Of a DNA stretch of 64,000 nt, positions 44,378-52,511 are shown in pieces. Position numbers and translations under genes: made by a program. The stretch lies in assembly GCF_000429125.1 (NCBI RefSeq), contig NZ_AUBG01000010.1, forward strand, positions 149,645 to 213,644, read 5' to 3'. Source of the stretch: Aequorivita capsosiphonis DSM 23843 (GTDB lineage Bacteria > Bacteroidota > Bacteroidia > Flavobacteriales > Flavobacteriaceae). The notes below the pieces were generated by a model. That model saw nothing but the letters and a program-made list of their open reading frames with translations. It had not been told where the DNA came from and searched no databases. The stretch's first letter is position 1; every line of letters begins with the position of its first letter.

Positions 44378-47011
44378 TTAAAAATTGTAACGAACACTAG
44401 CGTTCCAAGTTCTTTCAACACCATAATAGTATCCATAAGAATCTTTTTGGCCTAAGTAAATTTCATTTGTAACATTATAAACGTTTCCACGAATGGTAAA
44501 AGCATTTTTACCAAAGTCAAATTTGTAGGTAATCCCAAGATCCAATAAGCTATAAGGGCTTAAACGCTCGGCTTGGTACACTTCATTATTAAGAGCGGAT
44601 TCTGTAACGTCTTCTGCATCCACAAAACCGTAAAGATCTGTATAGATGTTGTAAGCACCGTCTAAACTAAGTCCGCCAACAACGTTATAATTGAAACCAA
44701 AACCAAAAGAAGTCTGTGCAGCATTACCCACTTTAGTTCCCGTAAGATCAATCTTTCCTTCTTCTAATAATTCGTTAGTTTGGTCGGCTCTAGTTTGGAA
44801 AGGTGTTGTACCATCATATTTCCAGTTACCAATACTACCAAATGCTCTAATCATAAAGTCACTTGAGTATCTGTATTTTGCTTCAAATTCAAACCCTGTA
44901 TGAAGTTGAGTAATACCTGTAAATCTCTGGTAACGATCAACTTGTTCTATTGGATCTGAAGAATCTGGATTTGCTCTAATAAATCCACCTGAAAGGAATC
45001 TGTTACCCCACTTAGTGTAATAACCATTCAAATCTAAGCTAAAGCTCCCAGCACGAAGTCTGTATCCAGCCTCAACTCCTAAAATTTCCTCGTTATCAAT
45101 TTCATTTTCACCCTCAAGGATATAGTTTGAGTTTCTAATATCAGAGAAAATGTTATCTAGGAATGGTTGTCTAGAATAGTAACCAGCATTTGCAAATACA
45201 GTACTATTTTCAAGGAAAGTGTAACCCAAACCTCCTTTAAGGTTGTATCCAATTTTGTTAATTTTAGCAGATTTCCCAAGACCATCTACACCCTCAGTTT
45301 CTCTACCTGAAGCACGCCCTTCTCTTTGATAGCTCTGTGTAGAAACAGCTCCTTGCACAAAAGCAGAGAAATTATCATTTTTATATTCTGCTTGACCAAA
45401 ACCACCGAAGTAATTTATAAATTCAGAATAATCATAGTTGAAACGCTGACCTTCATCGGCTGAGTTAAATAAAGAAGCCCAAGGACTAGCCTCAAAAGTT
45501 TCGCTAATTACGTAGTCTGGATCTCTGTCAGCATAATTTTGGTTTTCAGCATAACCCTGAAGACCTAAAAGATTGTTCATTTGGTACCAGTGGTTTCCTT
45601 TATAGAAACGTGTATCTATACCAACATTTACAGTAAAATTATCACTTACGGCACTCTCAAGGTTTGTTAGGAAACCATACCAATTGTGGTTGTTTACAGA
45701 CATTCTTCTGGCTAAGGAACCACGTGAGTAACTTCCAATTCCATTTTCAGCACCAGCAATATTGCTGGCTTCAATAGCGTCAAAATTTACTTCCCCGTTA
45801 TCATCATTCCTGATAATATTTCTAGAGCTACCTGCAGGACCTGTTCCTCCTCCACGACCCCAAGAGGCATAAAGCACAGAGGACAAGTTTGTTTTTTCAC
45901 TAATATTCCAATCCCAGTTTAGGTTTGCAATAGGTTTGTGGTAATAATTTCTTCTCAGTGTAAATCTTTCACCATTGTAAAATCCAGAGTTGTCGTTATA
46001 GCGTCTTCCGTATTCTTCGTACTTCTCAAGTGATTTTGAAAAGTTTTGGTCGTGCCATTGTGGTGCACCAGTTAACAACAAGTTGAAGGAGTGCTTATCG
46101 TTAGGCACAAAACCAATTCCTATAAAATAGTTTTGTCCTTGACCTGCAGTGCCTTCAGCATACTTTTTATGCCCTTGCCAGTGATCCAATAAAAATGAGT
46201 AAGCCCATTTTCCTTGTAGTCCAGAATCGTAACTGATTGTTCCCTTTAAATAACTGTCGTTACCTGTCATGAAGCGAGCAAAACCGCCTTCTTTTCTTCC
46301 AGCAGCACGAGAAATGATATTAACAGTACCTCCAACTGAGGATATAGCCAATTTTGAAGACCCTAAACCACGTTGAACTTGGATTGCATTGGCAACGTCT
46401 GACATACCAGACCAGTTAGACCAGTACATTCTACCATCTTCCATTCCGTTAATTGGTTGTCCGTTTAAAAGGAATGCGGTATTTGTTTGGTCAAAACCAC
46501 GTAAAAACATTTGCGAGTCACCAAAACCACCTGCTTGATTAGCAACGTAAACACTAGGAGTACTTTTTATAGCCTCTGGGAATTCTACGTTACCTACAGC
46601 TTTCGCTTGAATTTCTGCAGAAGTAATTGTTGAAACGGCAATAGGAGTTTGACGATCTCTAGCCAAATCTATAATCCCTCTTCCTACAATAACTACCTCA
46701 TCAAGGGCATCAGAATCTGAAGTAACCTTAATGTTACCAAGACTTGCATTTCCATTCACAACTTTAAAGGAAACTTTTTCAACAGTATACCCTATGTATG
46801 AAATTGTAATTGTACCCGAATTGGCAGAAGTTTCTAATATGAAATTCCCATCAAAATCGGCAATAGCACCATTTGTAGTGCCAGTCTCAACCACATTGGC
46901 TCCTGCCAATGGATTGTTTGTTTCAGAATCAATTACAGTACCTGTAACCTTTCCTTGTGAAAAAGCGGAAAAACCGCCAATTAAAAAAACAAGAAGTAAT
47001 AGTTTTCTCAT
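44378..47011 (-). CDS. TonB-dependent receptor
   Basis: An 877-residue outer-membrane receptor. The start at 47011 (MRKLLLLVFLIGGFSAFSQ) gives a normal signal peptide; the frame is open 13 codons further, but those codons lie over the promoter. CarboxypepD_reg-like domain (about 20-100: VTGTVIDSETNNPLAGANV), plug (about 115-240: QMFLRGFDQTNTAFLLNGQP; RGLGSSKLAISSVGGTVNII), then a barrel ending in Phe (NASVRYNF). No SusD-like gene is adjacent, so an iron chelate or vitamin is as likely as a glycan. It has its own promoter and terminator. Confidence 0.93.
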   Translation of the reverse strand: MRKLLLLVFLIGGFSAFSQGKVTGTVIDSETNNPLAGANVVETGTTNGAIADFDGNFILETSANSGTITISYIGYTVEKVSFKVVNGNASLGNIKVTSDSDALDEVVIVGRGIIDLARDRQTPIAVSTITSAEIQAKAVGNVEFPEAIKSTPSVYVANQAGGFGDSQMFLRGFDQTNTAFLLNGQPINGMEDGRMYWSNWSGMSDVANAIQVQRGLGSSKLAISSVGGTVNIISRAAGRKEGGFARFMTGNDSYLKGTISYDSGLQGKWAYSFLLDHWQGHKKYAEGTAGQGQNYFIGIGFVPNDKHSFNLLLTGAPQWHDQNFSKSLEKYEEYGRRYNDNSGFYNGERFTLRRNYYHKPIANLNWDWNISEKTNLSSVLYASWGRGGGTGPAGSSRNIIRNDDNGEVNFDAIEASNIAGAENGIGSYSRGSLARRMSVNNHNWYGFLTNLESAVSDNFTVNVGIDTRFYKGNHWYQMNNLLGLQGYAENQNYADRDPDYVISETFEASPWASLFNSADEGQRFNYDYSEFINYFGGFGQAEYKNDNFSAFVQGAVSTQSYQREGRASGRETEGVDGLGKSAKINKIGYNLKGGLGYTFLENSTVFANAGYYSRQPFLDNIFSDIRNSNYILEGENEIDNEEILGVEAGYRLRAGSFSLDLNGYYTKWGNRFLSGGFIRANPDSSDPIEQVDRYQRFTGITQLHTGFEFEAKYRYSSDFMIRAFGSIGNWKYDGTTPFQTRADQTNELLEEGKIDLTGTKVGNAAQTSFGFGFNYNVVGGLSLDGAYNIYTDLYGFVDAEDVTESALNNEVYQAERLSPYSLLDLGITYKFDFGKNAFTIRGNVYNVTNEIYLGQKDSYGYYYGVERTWNASVRYNF

Positions 47012-47039
47012 GAGTTTGAGTTTTGGTTTAAATTTTCGG

Positions 47040-47047
47040 CAAAAGTA
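47040..47047 (-). promoter_or_regulatory. putative -7 element of the second TonB receptor promoter
   Basis: On the minus strand TACTTTTG fits TAnnTTTG, with a TTG 21 bases further upstream. It lies 29 bases before the ATG at 47011 and falls inside the longer open frame, which supports the shorter start. Confidence 0.55.
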
Positions 47048-47126
47048 CAATCTTTAATATCTTTAAACCAATAAATTTGATTAAGAAATATTTAAGATTG
47101 TCTGTTGTATCCAAAGATAAAATTTA

Positions 47127-47177
47127 AACCATAAAGCCTTGAGAATTCAAGCTTTAGTTAATAACAAGGTTATTAAC
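47127..47177. repeat. two adjacent inverted repeats between the M23 lipoprotein and TonB genes
   Basis: GTTAATAAC-AAG-GTTATTAAC (47157-47177) has 9-bp perfect arms. Beside it, AAAGCCTTGA and TCAAGCTTT (about 47132-47155) pair with one bulge. They lie after the end of the minus-strand M23 gene and upstream of the TonB receptor promoter. A terminator without a T-run or an operator is possible. Confidence 0.55.
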
Positions 47178-47198
47178 ATGTTATAGTGAAGTTAAAGT

Positions 47199-48422
47199 TT
47201 AAAATGTAATACAGTCCAATTCTTCCTTAAGCGGAAGCAATTCTGCAAAATATTGATCGTGCAATTCTTCCGGCAAGGGTTCCGAAAATGGTGTTTCTTC
47301 TTGAAAAGGATCTACCTGTTTTCCGTTTTTCCAAAAGCGATAACATACATGAGGACCACCTGTGTTGCCAGTCATTCCTATCCAACCAATAACATCGCCT
47401 TGGCTAACAAATTGCCCAACTTTAACCTTCCGTGCTTTCATATGAAGATATTGGGTCTCATAAGTACCGTTGTGCCGGATCTTTACATAATTGCCATTTC
47501 CGCCTCTATACTCAGATTTTGTAATTACACCATCGGCAGTCGCCAGAATAGGTGTTCCTATTGGAGCGGCAAAATCCGTCCCCTTGTGCGGACGAAGTTT
47601 AAAACCATAATATTTTATGCGTCTATTTAAATTATAACGGGAGGATATACGACTAAATTTTACAGGCGCCTTCAAAAATGCCCGCTTTAGGTTATTGGCT
47701 TGTTCATCATAATATCCTGAAATATTGTCTAAGGAATCCGAAGAGAAATTAAAAGCATAAAGCGGTTTGCCATGGTGCTCAAAATAGGCAGCCTTGATCT
47801 CGTGGAGTCCAGCTGGAATGGTATCATCTATAAATCTTTCTGTATAAATAACCTTAAACCGATCCCCTTTCTGTAGTTTAAAAAAGTTTATGGTCCAAGC
47901 ATAAATGTTCGCTAGCTGATCCGTCATATTTGGACTTAAATTCTGCTCTTCCATAGTTGCAGAAAGCGAATTGCTAATAATCCCTGATGCCTCGCGCTCC
48001 TGATAGCGTATAGGTTTTTGATTATTATAGATGGAAATTTCATCACGAAAATCGACTACTGCATAATCGATTTTGTTGGTTTCATAGATAAAAACTTGCG
48101 TTTGATTAAGCGAGTCTTTTGAATTGAGTAATATATATGGTTTCCCAACACGAATTCTCCGCACATCAAAACTGTCGCGAAACTTTGTGGCAACTTCCAT
48201 TATTTTATCATGAGATACACCGTTGGAATAAAGTATATCGCCAAAGGTATCACCCGAACGAATAGTGTCTCTAGTTACATTAAAATCATTAAAAATGTAG
48301 CCGTACTGCTGAATGATCGGTTCTTCAACAACCTCTTGGATTTCAGGTAGGTCGTCTTTTGTGTTTTCACAAGATGTTGTGAGTAGACTAAGTGTTAAAG
48401 CCAGTAAAATTAAATTCTTCAA
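47199..48422 (-). CDS. M23 family peptidase lipoprotein
   Basis: A 407-residue lipoprotein (lipobox TTSC, Cys18). The N-terminal part (about 40-260) includes an opacity-associated/LysM-like segment (IRSGDTFGDILYSNGV) and the MepM-like second domain. The M23 core spans about 270-385: HKGTDFAAPIGTPI supplies two zinc ligands. The second motif, normally HxH, reads HVCYRFW, so Cys replaces the His that should be the third zinc ligand; the rest of the site looks normal. I recall this variant in other Bacteroidota M23 proteins, so activity is not excluded. Probable role is cell-wall cross-link hydrolysis. It starts 30 bases after the DUF3108 gene. Confidence 0.88.
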   Translation of the reverse strand: MKNLILLALTLSLLTTSCENTKDDLPEIQEVVEEPIIQQYGYIFNDFNVTRDTIRSGDTFGDILYSNGVSHDKIMEVATKFRDSFDVRRIRVGKPYILLNSKDSLNQTQVFIYETNKIDYAVVDFRDEISIYNNQKPIRYQEREASGIISNSLSATMEEQNLSPNMTDQLANIYAWTINFFKLQKGDRFKVIYTERFIDDTIPAGLHEIKAAYFEHHGKPLYAFNFSSDSLDNISGYYDEQANNLKRAFLKAPVKFSRISSRYNLNRRIKYYGFKLRPHKGTDFAAPIGTPILATADGVITKSEYRGGNGNYVKIRHNGTYETQYLHMKARKVKVGQFVSQGDVIGWIGMTGNTGGPHVCYRFWKNGKQVDPFQEETPFSEPLPEELHDQYFAELLPLKEELDCITF

Positions 48423-48452
48423 TCCAGGGGAGTTTTCGGTATTATAATTCTA

Positions 48453-49226
48453 TTAATTCGCAATGATCTTGAATGAATGTTGCAAGCCTTTAAATTCAGT
48501 TAAGGTTGCCTTTAACGAACCTACCGCCAAATTGGCTTTTATAAGTAATGGTATTTTATTTTTATCATCACTTATCCAAACAGTTAGGCTTTCTTTTTCC
48601 TTAAAAACACGACCAGATTGAACATAAGGCCTAAAGACCAAAGTGCGAACGCGCCCAAAATTAGTATCTAAAACTTCTTTACCAAGGAATTTTAACCTGA
48701 ATTTGTAATTTTCTTTGTCAAAAAACATATTCATTTCTACAACGTCACCTTCTTTTATGTTTTCAGTCTCTAATTTGTTTCGAAGAAAGTAGAAAGCAGA
48801 GATCATATCCTGCGTTTCTTTAGGAAACGAAAATTCACTCGTTTCATTGTGCTTTTTGTCAATTACACGCGCTTTATTATTGAAATGATCAAAATCTATT
48901 TGAAGATCTTTGGTATATCCACCTTCATCAATCTTCCGAATAAAACGGTAGGGGATATCCTTTTCTCTATCAATATAGGATTGATAATCGTCTTGGACAT
49001 TAAAAAACCATTTTGAAAGACCCACGGTTTCACCATAACCGCGCACGTGAAAAACATCGTTTCCATTTACGGATGCGTTTTTTACCTGAAGGGTGGCATA
49101 GCCAGCAGTTACAAAACCATAGTGGACCCGGAATTTAAAAAATTCACCATCACCATAAGCTCTTTCCTGCGCAGAAAGAAAAAATATATTTCCAAAAATA
49201 AATAAAAGCACAAGTAGCTTCTTCAT
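48453..49226 (-). CDS. DUF3108 domain periplasmic protein
   Basis: A 257-residue exported protein with a signal peptide (about 1-19, ending LSAQ). The DUF3108 pattern is seen as EFFKFRVHYGFVTAGYATLQV near the N-terminus and VWISDDKNKIPLLIKANLAVGSLKATL near the C-terminus, a beta-barrel-like fold of unknown role. It is co-directional with the M23 lipoprotein gene 30 bases downstream, an association that suggests envelope work. A terminator separates it from hppD. Confidence 0.87.
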   Translation of the reverse strand: MKKLLVLLFIFGNIFFLSAQERAYGDGEFFKFRVHYGFVTAGYATLQVKNASVNGNDVFHVRGYGETVGLSKWFFNVQDDYQSYIDREKDIPYRFIRKIDEGGYTKDLQIDFDHFNNKARVIDKKHNETSEFSFPKETQDMISAFYFLRNKLETENIKEGDVVEMNMFFDKENYKFRLKFLGKEVLDTNFGRVRTLVFRPYVQSGRVFKEKESLTVWISDDKNKIPLLIKANLAVGSLKATLTEFKGLQHSFKIIAN

Positions 49227-49275
49227 AAATTGAGACTTAGGACGTTTTTGAGATTAAAAATGCAACTTCCGTTCC

Positions 49276-49314
49276 AAAAAAATAAACCCCACCTTCCTTA
49301 TGACGATGGGGTTT
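49276..49314 (-). terminator. terminator of hppD (minus strand)
   Basis: On the minus strand AAACCCCA (plus 49307-49314) pairs with TGGGGTTT (plus 49284-49291), followed by ATTTTTT. It lies 17 bases after the hppD stop. Confidence 0.85.
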
Positions 49315-49330
49315 ACTTATTGTTACCTTT

Positions 49331-50491
49331 TTACAATGTGCCTCTTTGCTCTTGTTCGCGTTCTATAGATTCAAAAAGCGCCTTAAAGTTTCCAGCTCCA
49401 AAACCTTTTGCCCCCATTCTCTGAATTATTTCGAAAAACAAAGTTGGACGGTCTTCCAAAGGTTTTGTGAATATTTGAAGTAGATATCCTTCTTCATCGG
49501 CATCTATCATAATGGAAAGATCGCGAAGTTCATTTAAATCTTCCTTCATCATTTTCATATGATCTCCTAAACGTTCTGGAATAGCATCATAGTAAGATTG
49601 CGGTGGAGGCGGTAAAAACTCAATTCCACGCTCTTTTAATTGGCTTACTGTTTTTATAATATCATCGGTTGCCACTGCTAAGTGCTGTACGCCCGCATCT
49701 TCGTAAAAGTCAAGATACTCCTCAATTTGTGACTTCTTGGCCGCTTTAGCAGGCTCATTAATTGGAAATTTTATACGCCCGTTGCCGTTACTCATCACCT
49801 TACTCATCAAAGCAGAATATTCGGTGTGAATTTGTTTATCGTCAAACGATAAAAAGTTTACAAAGCCCATCACTTCCTCATACCATTTTACCCATACGTC
49901 CATTTGGTTCCAGCCTACGTTACCTACCATATGGTCAATATATTTTAAACCGGTTGATGTAGGATTGTAATCACTTTTCCATGCACGGAAACCGGGCAAA
50001 AATGTTCCATTATAGTTTTTTCGTTCCACAAACATGTGCACGGTTTCACCATACGTGTAAATCCCACTTCGCACTACTTCCCCGTGTTCATCTTTTTCAA
50101 CCTTAGGTTCCATATATGATTTGGCACCGCGTTTGGTAGTTTCTTCGTAAGCACTTCTCGCATCTTCCACCCAAAGTGCAATTACTTTTACACCGTCACC
50201 ATGTTTTACAATATGGTCATTTATGGGAGATTTACTGTTTAAAGGGGTGGTTAGCACAAGAGTTATCTTGTCCTGTTTCAATACATAGCTCACAGAATCA
50301 CGCGATCCTGTTTCCAGCCCTTTATATGCATAGGATTGAAATCCGAATGCTGTTTTATAGAAATGGGCACTTTGTTTCGCGTTACCCACGTAGAACTCTA
50401 CATAATCTGTTCCTAATAATGGCAGAAAGTCTTCTGCGCCTTCAAAAATCTTCTCCAGTCCATAATCGACCGATTTTACGTCTTTACTCAT
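49331..50491 (-). CDS. hppD: 4-hydroxyphenylpyruvate dioxygenase
   Basis: A non-heme Fe(II) dioxygenase of 386 residues that converts 4-hydroxyphenylpyruvate to homogentisate in tyrosine breakdown. It has two VOC (glyoxalase-fold) halves; in the C-terminal half the iron ligands are the His of IDHMVGNV, the His of QHLAVATDD, and the Glu of TLFFEIIQRMG. The C-terminal gate helix GFGAGNFKALFESIE is intact. The next enzyme, hmgA, is 700 bases upstream on the same strand, separated by a toxin-antitoxin pair. The end product may also feed pyomelanin. Confidence 0.96.
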   Translation of the reverse strand: MSKDVKSVDYGLEKIFEGAEDFLPLLGTDYVEFYVGNAKQSAHFYKTAFGFQSYAYKGLETGSRDSVSYVLKQDKITLVLTTPLNSKSPINDHIVKHGDGVKVIALWVEDARSAYEETTKRGAKSYMEPKVEKDEHGEVVRSGIYTYGETVHMFVERKNYNGTFLPGFRAWKSDYNPTSTGLKYIDHMVGNVGWNQMDVWVKWYEEVMGFVNFLSFDDKQIHTEYSALMSKVMSNGNGRIKFPINEPAKAAKKSQIEEYLDFYEDAGVQHLAVATDDIIKTVSQLKERGIEFLPPPPQSYYDAIPERLGDHMKMMKEDLNELRDLSIMIDADEEGYLLQIFTKPLEDRPTLFFEIIQRMGAKGFGAGNFKALFESIEREQEQRGTL

Positions 50492-50584
50492 AATTTACTT
50501 TTTCTAAAAATTCTATTTTTATTTACTAATTAATTTAGAAGATTTTCGATAAGAATATCTTCATTTAATCACTTAAACGATTAT

Positions 50585-50893
50585 TTATTTATATCCCTTC
50601 AAATTAAAGCCATAAGGATCCTGTCGCGTATCCCAAACCTTTAACACTTCAATATACTCTTCACGAATTCTATACACTAATTTAAAATCTTTCACTATTT
50701 GAATCCGAACATTCGTGATGTTAGTCTCAATTCCAGCAAAAGGGAAAATTGCCACAATTTTTATAGTATCATTAAATAATAACTCCAATTTTTCTGCATA
50801 TAACGCGGATTGGTTTCTATTGGTCCAATATTCAAAAATAGAGAGTTTATCCCTAGTGGCGGCTAAAGTCCAACGGATTTCTCTTGAAACCAT
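50585..50893 (-). CDS. RelE/ParE-type toxin
   Basis: A 102-residue protein of the RelE/ParE superfamily. The IRWTLAATRDKLSIFEYWTNRN opening (W..A...L..I..Y) and FKLVYRIREEYIEVLKVWDTRQDP near the C-terminus are characteristic; the family either cleaves ribosome-bound mRNA or poisons gyrase, and the D-T-R-Q-x-P ending is more ParE-like. Its start overlaps the end of the antitoxin gene by 31 bases, so it is translationally coupled to it. Length and motifs are intact, with no sign of decay. Confidence 0.85.
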   Translation of the reverse strand: MVSREIRWTLAATRDKLSIFEYWTNRNQSALYAEKLELLFNDTIKIVAIFPFAGIETNITNVRIQIVKDFKLVYRIREEYIEVLKVWDTRQDPYGFNLKGYK

Positions 50894-51105
50894 TTAGCTA
50901 TCAATTTTTCAGATTCTTTTTGCGTGAAATATCTACCGTTATCTGCATCATCTATCGCTTCATTAACCTGTTTGAGTTCGTTTGATGAAAATTCATAAAC
51001 TTTGTCAATTTTTTTTTCAGTAGAAATCAAATTATAGATTTCATTCAAAACAGTTTCGTCCTCTATGGAGTTTACTCTATCTATTATTTTCTGTTTTACT
51101 GTCAT
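50863..51105 (-). CDS. antitoxin of the ParE-type module
   Basis: An 80-residue acidic protein encoded just before, and overlapping, the toxin gene, the standard antitoxin position. The N-terminus (KQKIIDRVNSIEDETVLNEI) is helical, and the C-terminal half, with an Asp-rich turn and KWFQEKS, would wrap the toxin. It has no recognised DNA-binding domain of the RHH or Phd type, although short Bacteroidota antitoxins of this form are common. It probably represses the module together with the toxin. Confidence 0.75.
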   Translation of the reverse strand: MTVKQKIIDRVNSIEDETVLNEIYNLISTEKKIDKVYEFSSNELKQVNEAIDDADNGRYFTQKESEKLIAKWFQEKSVGL

Positions 51106-51186
51106 ACTTTGTGTTCTTTGTTCAAATATTTACAACTAGAATTTAAGATTTACAGAAATTGTCAAAGTGCTGCCAACTGCACACTG

Positions 51187-52350
51187 CTACTCTTTTTCCA
51201 GCCAACTTTGATAATACGTACCGTCCGATAGTTTCAATCCATCTTCAGTAACCTGCAAGGGTTTAAAAGTATCTACCATTACTGCCAATTCTTCCGTTTC
51301 GGTTTTACCTATACTTCTTTCGGCAGCACCTGGATGTGGTCCATGCACAATACCTGCTGGGTGTAATGTTATATACCCAGGTTTAATATCGTTTCGGCTC
51401 ATAAAATCACCATCTACATAATAAAGCACCTCGTCACTATCAATATTACTATGATTGTATGGCGCAGGTATGCTATTTGGATGATAGTCAAATAAACGCG
51501 GAACAAAACTACAAATTACCATAGCACTTGTCTCAAAGGTTTGGTGCACTGGTGGCGGTTGATGAATGCGTCCCGTAATAGGCTCAAAATCGTGGATAGA
51601 CAATGCATACGGAAAATTGTATCCATCATATCCCACTACATCAAAAGGATGCTTGGCATAAACCATTTCAAAAATATCATCTTGCTTTTTCACCTTCACT
51701 AAAAACTCACCTTTTTCGTTATGGGTTTCCAATTCCTGTGGTTTGCGGATATCCCGCTCGCAAAAAGGAGAATGTTCCAACAACTGGCCAAACCAATTTC
51801 TATAACGTTTTGGTGTATAAATTGGGTTTCGCGATTCAACGATAAGAAGTCGGTTGTCTTCGGTATCAAAATCTATTTGGTAAATAACTCCTCGGGGAAC
51901 TAAAAGATAGTCGCCGTATTTGAAATCTAGATTCCCTAAAAAAGTACGCAGTTTTCCCGAGCCTTTATGGATGAAGAGAAGTTCATCGGCATCTGTATTT
52001 TTATAAAAATAATTTTTTAATGATTGCTGTGGAGCAGCAAGAATAATACTGCAGTCGCTATTGGTAAGCACTGTTTTCCGACTATCCAGATAATCATTTT
52101 CAGGTTTTACGTCAAATCCTTTTAGTTTGAGCGACTCCATGTTGTTAGCGCGTGCAATCTTAGGAGCAACATGATATTGTTTCTTAATTTCCTTTACTTG
52201 GGTGGGTCTGTTTTCGTGGTAAATGTTACTATACATTCCATCAAAACCCACGGTTCCGAAAAGTTCTTCGGAATAAAGGCTTCCATCTGGTTTTCGAAAT
52301 TGCGTGTGGCGTTTGGGCGGGATTTTACCCAGTTTATGATAAAAAGGCAT
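51187..52350 (-). CDS. hmgA: homogentisate 1,2-dioxygenase
   Basis: A cupin-fold Fe(II) ring-cleaving dioxygenase of 387 residues, opening homogentisate to maleylacetoacetate. DELLFIHKGSGKLRTFLGNLDFKYGDYLLVPRG is the first cupin segment. In the second half HQTFETSAMVICSFVPR, DSDEVLYYVDGDF and HPAGIVHGPHPG hold the His and Glu iron ligands. The protein is shorter than the 430-445 residues of proteobacterial enzymes, as usual in Bacteroidota. It lies upstream of hppD on the same strand, with a toxin-antitoxin module between. Maleylacetoacetate isomerase and fumarylacetoacetase genes are not in the window. Confidence 0.94.
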   Translation of the reverse strand: MPFYHKLGKIPPKRHTQFRKPDGSLYSEELFGTVGFDGMYSNIYHENRPTQVKEIKKQYHVAPKIARANNMESLKLKGFDVKPENDYLDSRKTVLTNSDCSIILAAPQQSLKNYFYKNTDADELLFIHKGSGKLRTFLGNLDFKYGDYLLVPRGVIYQIDFDTEDNRLLIVESRNPIYTPKRYRNWFGQLLEHSPFCERDIRKPQELETHNEKGEFLVKVKKQDDIFEMVYAKHPFDVVGYDGYNFPYALSIHDFEPITGRIHQPPPVHQTFETSAMVICSFVPRLFDYHPNSIPAPYNHSNIDSDEVLYYVDGDFMSRNDIKPGYITLHPAGIVHGPHPGAAERSIGKTETEELAVMVDTFKPLQVTEDGLKLSDGTYYQSWLEKE

Positions 52351-52511
52351 CTTTTGAGATTATTAGGTTAATGAGATATTGAGTTACTGATCAATCAACA
52401 ACTATTAGATTGAGACATTAAATCCCACCTAATAACTTAAAAATCAATAAACTTAATTACTCTTCCCTACAAATATCGTAAAAATATTGGAGCTAAACCT
52501 TCAAGATTATG

